Program-made: the position numbers and the translations under genes
Shown here: positions 61,429 to 64,000 of the stretch, piece after piece
Numbering within the stretch: the stretch's first letter is position 1
How the letters are laid out: every line of letters starts with the position of its first letter
Notes under the pieces: model-generated
What the model saw: the letters and a program-made list of their open reading frames with translations, nothing else
Database searches by the model: none
Told to the model about the DNA's origin: nothing
Assembly (NCBI RefSeq): GCF_040581485.1
Contig: NC_090133.1
Span: 19,964,001-20,028,000 of the forward strand
Direction of reading: 5' to 3'
Origin: Linepithema humile
Taxonomy: Eukaryota; Arthropoda; Insecta; Hymenoptera; Formicidae
DNA length: 64,000 nucleotides

Positions 61429-64000
61429 CTGAAAAATATTCACATTATTCATTTGTGTTTTATTGTCATCGAATTCTCAAGTATCTAATTCAGAATCAAT
61501 TTCCAGAAAAAAAAAAAAACCGAAATTGGCGAGATACAAGTAATGCATCCATAAATTTTCATACGATGCAAAGAACAAGCCATTAACTTTTATGCGATTT
61601 GTCGGCGACAAGCGACGGAAGATCGTGCTTACATTGCAGTGTAACTTTTAGCCGAGCAATTTGATATGCGATCGACACGCAGTCAACGTGTTCCGCACGC
61701 TAAGGTAAACGCGTTTTACTTTGCTCCTGGAGGAAATTAGCGCAACACGATCCGCGTCAAGGGTGAGAGCCCGTTGTTCATCGTGTTCGACATCGGAACT
61801 GTTCTCTTGAGGCGATCCATTCAAGAAGTTCGACGTGAAAGAATCATGCTTTTATATTTGCCTCTTTATCGCGGTTTTATATTTGCTACTTCAGCCGCGC
61901 GGTCGGGACTAAAAGCCTCGAGAACGAACTACCTGCTTACTTTAACAGCAGTGTTTCTCAATTCGCGACAAGTTTTAAATGTTAAAAAAACTTGTGAGAA
62001 AGGCACTCCATTTAAAATTAATCCTGAAACGAAAAGAAGAAATAAAAATGTGTAGAAATTAGTAAAACGAGGGAGCAAAGATAACATTGGCATCGCGGTC
62101 TTGTTATGTACTGAAGAGAGTTGGGAAACGCTGCTTTACATGGTATACAATTTTGAACGATTCTCGTTGGTAACGCAAGTAACACGCGCGTGTATCCACA
62201 CCGAGAGTGGATACGACACACAAAAGAGAAGACGAGTGCGAATGGCGGCGCGATAAATTCTGCGCCAGCGGCGCGGCGAAACGACTCCGCTCTTCGTCAA
62301 CGTTACTGGAATCAGCTAAGGAGAAACTGAAAGGCAAGCCGACGCGGGAGAGACTTTACGACGGATCCGGCATATGATCCTTTATGTGCTCGTAAAGCTG
62401 CACCTTGCGAATTGATTGTTAAACTCCGTCATTTGTAAACTTCTCGCCGCGACTATGCACGCGCTCGCGCTTTTCGCGAGTACATAGGTACTTCCGTCGC
62501 AAAGTACATAGTACTGGTTTAAGGTACACCCTTCATGTACAGACTCTTGAGCCGATTTGCGGTAGATTCACCCTTAACAGTAAGATTAAGGCTGAAGTAT
62601 CAATTATTTGTGAGCTACAACATTGAAAATCTATTTGATTTCACGAAAAGCAAGCTTCAAAAACAAAAATAAATAATTTTATTTCTCGTTTAATTTTAAG
62701 CAAAATGTTTGACGAATTTAACATTAGCAACTGTATCTTTCAGAGTGCAAATAAGAGCATCGTAAAAACAAAATTAATCCTTTCGGAACGTTATATAAGA
62801 ATATGAAATAATCGTTAGCGAACATATCAAATCCATAACTTACAATAGCGTGTATATTGAATAATAATCTTGAATAGAGAGCAGTAAACAACATATGAAA
62901 AACGCTGGATCGCTCTCAGGTATTTCTCTGATGTCAGTAATGCCGAAGTAAATATGTTATTGCGTCGAAACAATGGTTCCAGCACGCACGATTTTTGTCG
63001 ATAAATCGTATGATACGTTTTAATGGTGTATCACGTGGCGCCGATGTAGTATTTTGTATCAAACACAGAAAAGTTTGTTTTTTTTTCCAACGCGTTAGCG
63101 GAAAAAATCGTTAACAGAACAGGTGCATAAACATTGTTGGAACAAACTACTCGCCAATCGACAAATTGATTTAAGAATCCACAACATTTTGTGTAAATAA
63201 ATACATGTGTAAACATGCACGTAGATAATGCATTTGTCAGGATTCGGGGAAACTTTATAAAGGTCGGGACGAATCACGAGCTCGAGTATGTGCATTAGAG
63301 TCCGAGAGAGCGTAGTTCATCCCGACGTCGCCAGATCGATGTTCGAAATTGGCTTTAGAAGCTAAACAAGGCGCTCTTTCGTTAGACCGCGAATCACGTT
63401 TTATACGAAACTCCGAGTAGAGTATCGTGCGCTCTGTGAGTCAGCAGAGTTTACGAGAACTACGATATATGTTTGCGAGTAATACAATGTATTTTAGTTA
63501 ATGGCATAATTCCGAATATCAGAAGGCGCGTATAAATGCGCGTGAACGTAAAACTGACGACGCTTTTATATGCAACAAAAATGTGTACACGATAAAAATC
63601 AAATAGTTAAAAGAATTTAAGGAACGGTAAAAAGTTCGTGTCGTAGAAAGGTATATCGAGTCCTCGCTCTCCGTTTTATGCGCAAATCTCTTCCTCTCGA
63701 TTCGCTTATCTCCTGTCGCAGTAACTCGATAAGATCGAGACAAACCAGGGGACGCGGGCAATGAATCGGAAGAAAAACGGAGGGTTCCATCGGGGTCGAA
63801 TTGGCGCTGAAGTGCCGGGAGGTCGGGACGCGAGCCGACCGGAAATCAACCCTCGCGCGAACCGTTCGTTTTCTGATTCCGGTTTCCGGCCGCAGCGACC
63901 GGCACGACCGAATTTCCAGCGCCCCAATCTACTTAATCTTGGCTTGCGGCGAGAAAGAAATGAGCATACTATTTCACGATCGCGTTACACCCTCGCGCGA
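61429..64000. other. probable further intron of the minus-strand gene, right edge
   Basis: No upstream exon ending in phase 1 with a recognisable protein is seen on the minus strand. A CpG-rich patch at about 63.7-63.95 kb could be promoter or exon-flanking sequence. The rest of the gene is most likely outside the window. Confidence 0.45.

Noticed and set aside
1..64000. CRISPR arrays, bacterial operons, phage elements
   Set aside because: The DNA is an intron-bearing insect genome segment. The only regular repeats are microsatellites, the coding minisatellite and MITEs.

Overview
The window is eukaryotic, insect-type DNA: introns with canonical GT/AG borders, AT-rich with CpG-containing GC-rich islands, and many microsatellites. 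The backbone gene is dunce, the PDE4-type cAMP phosphodiesterase, on the + strand from 1494 to 48611. The style of the dunce protein and the sequence composition suggest a hymenopteran, most likely an ant. That is an inference, not a proof.

Layout. (1) 1494-2866 holds three exons of the long dunce isoform (end of UCR1, linker, start of UCR2); the 5' part of the gene lies left of the window. (2) 2867-41978 is one intron of about 39 kb. Inside it, 11.4-23.1 kb is a tandem array of six related two-exon genes on the opposite strand. Four are intact (stop-to-ATG 11883-12607, 16040-16664, 17958-19310, 22271-22986) and two are dead (14440-15050, 20589-21185). They encode small, Asn/Thr-rich, N-glycosylatable secreted proteins. 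All share a signal-peptide exon, a phase-1 intron right after it, and a recognisable TATA promoter. One member carries a 36-bp minisatellite giving 12 Asn-Ile-Thr sequons. A 94-nt fold-back lies about 400 nt behind four of the six copies. (3) The rest of the intron holds a hAT-type MITE with a perfect 8-bp target duplication, a fold-back MITE with TA flanks, a cluster of four CACGTG E-boxes, and an alternative dunce promoter with its own first coding exon (37381-37503). (4) 41979-48611 holds the five exons common to all dunce isoforms: end of UCR2, linker, and complete catalytic domain. A 3' UTR of about 2.6 kb follows. (5) 51.2-57.1 kb is intergenic and carries a TTAA-flanked, piggyBac-like MITE. 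(6) From 57337 to the right edge are the last three exons of a convergent minus-strand gene for a Cys-rich extracellular, probably membrane-anchored protein. Its 5' part is outside the window.

The most interesting item is the nested secreted-protein array. The protein family is not one I recognise. Its position recalls Drosophila, where salivary glue genes (Sgs4, Pig1) sit inside a dunce intron. I see no sequence homology to those, so the parallel is positional only. The fold-back module is the second unexplained signal: three copies are each exactly 94 nt in otherwise diverged AT-rich DNA, with base changes that largely preserve pairing on the strand the genes use.
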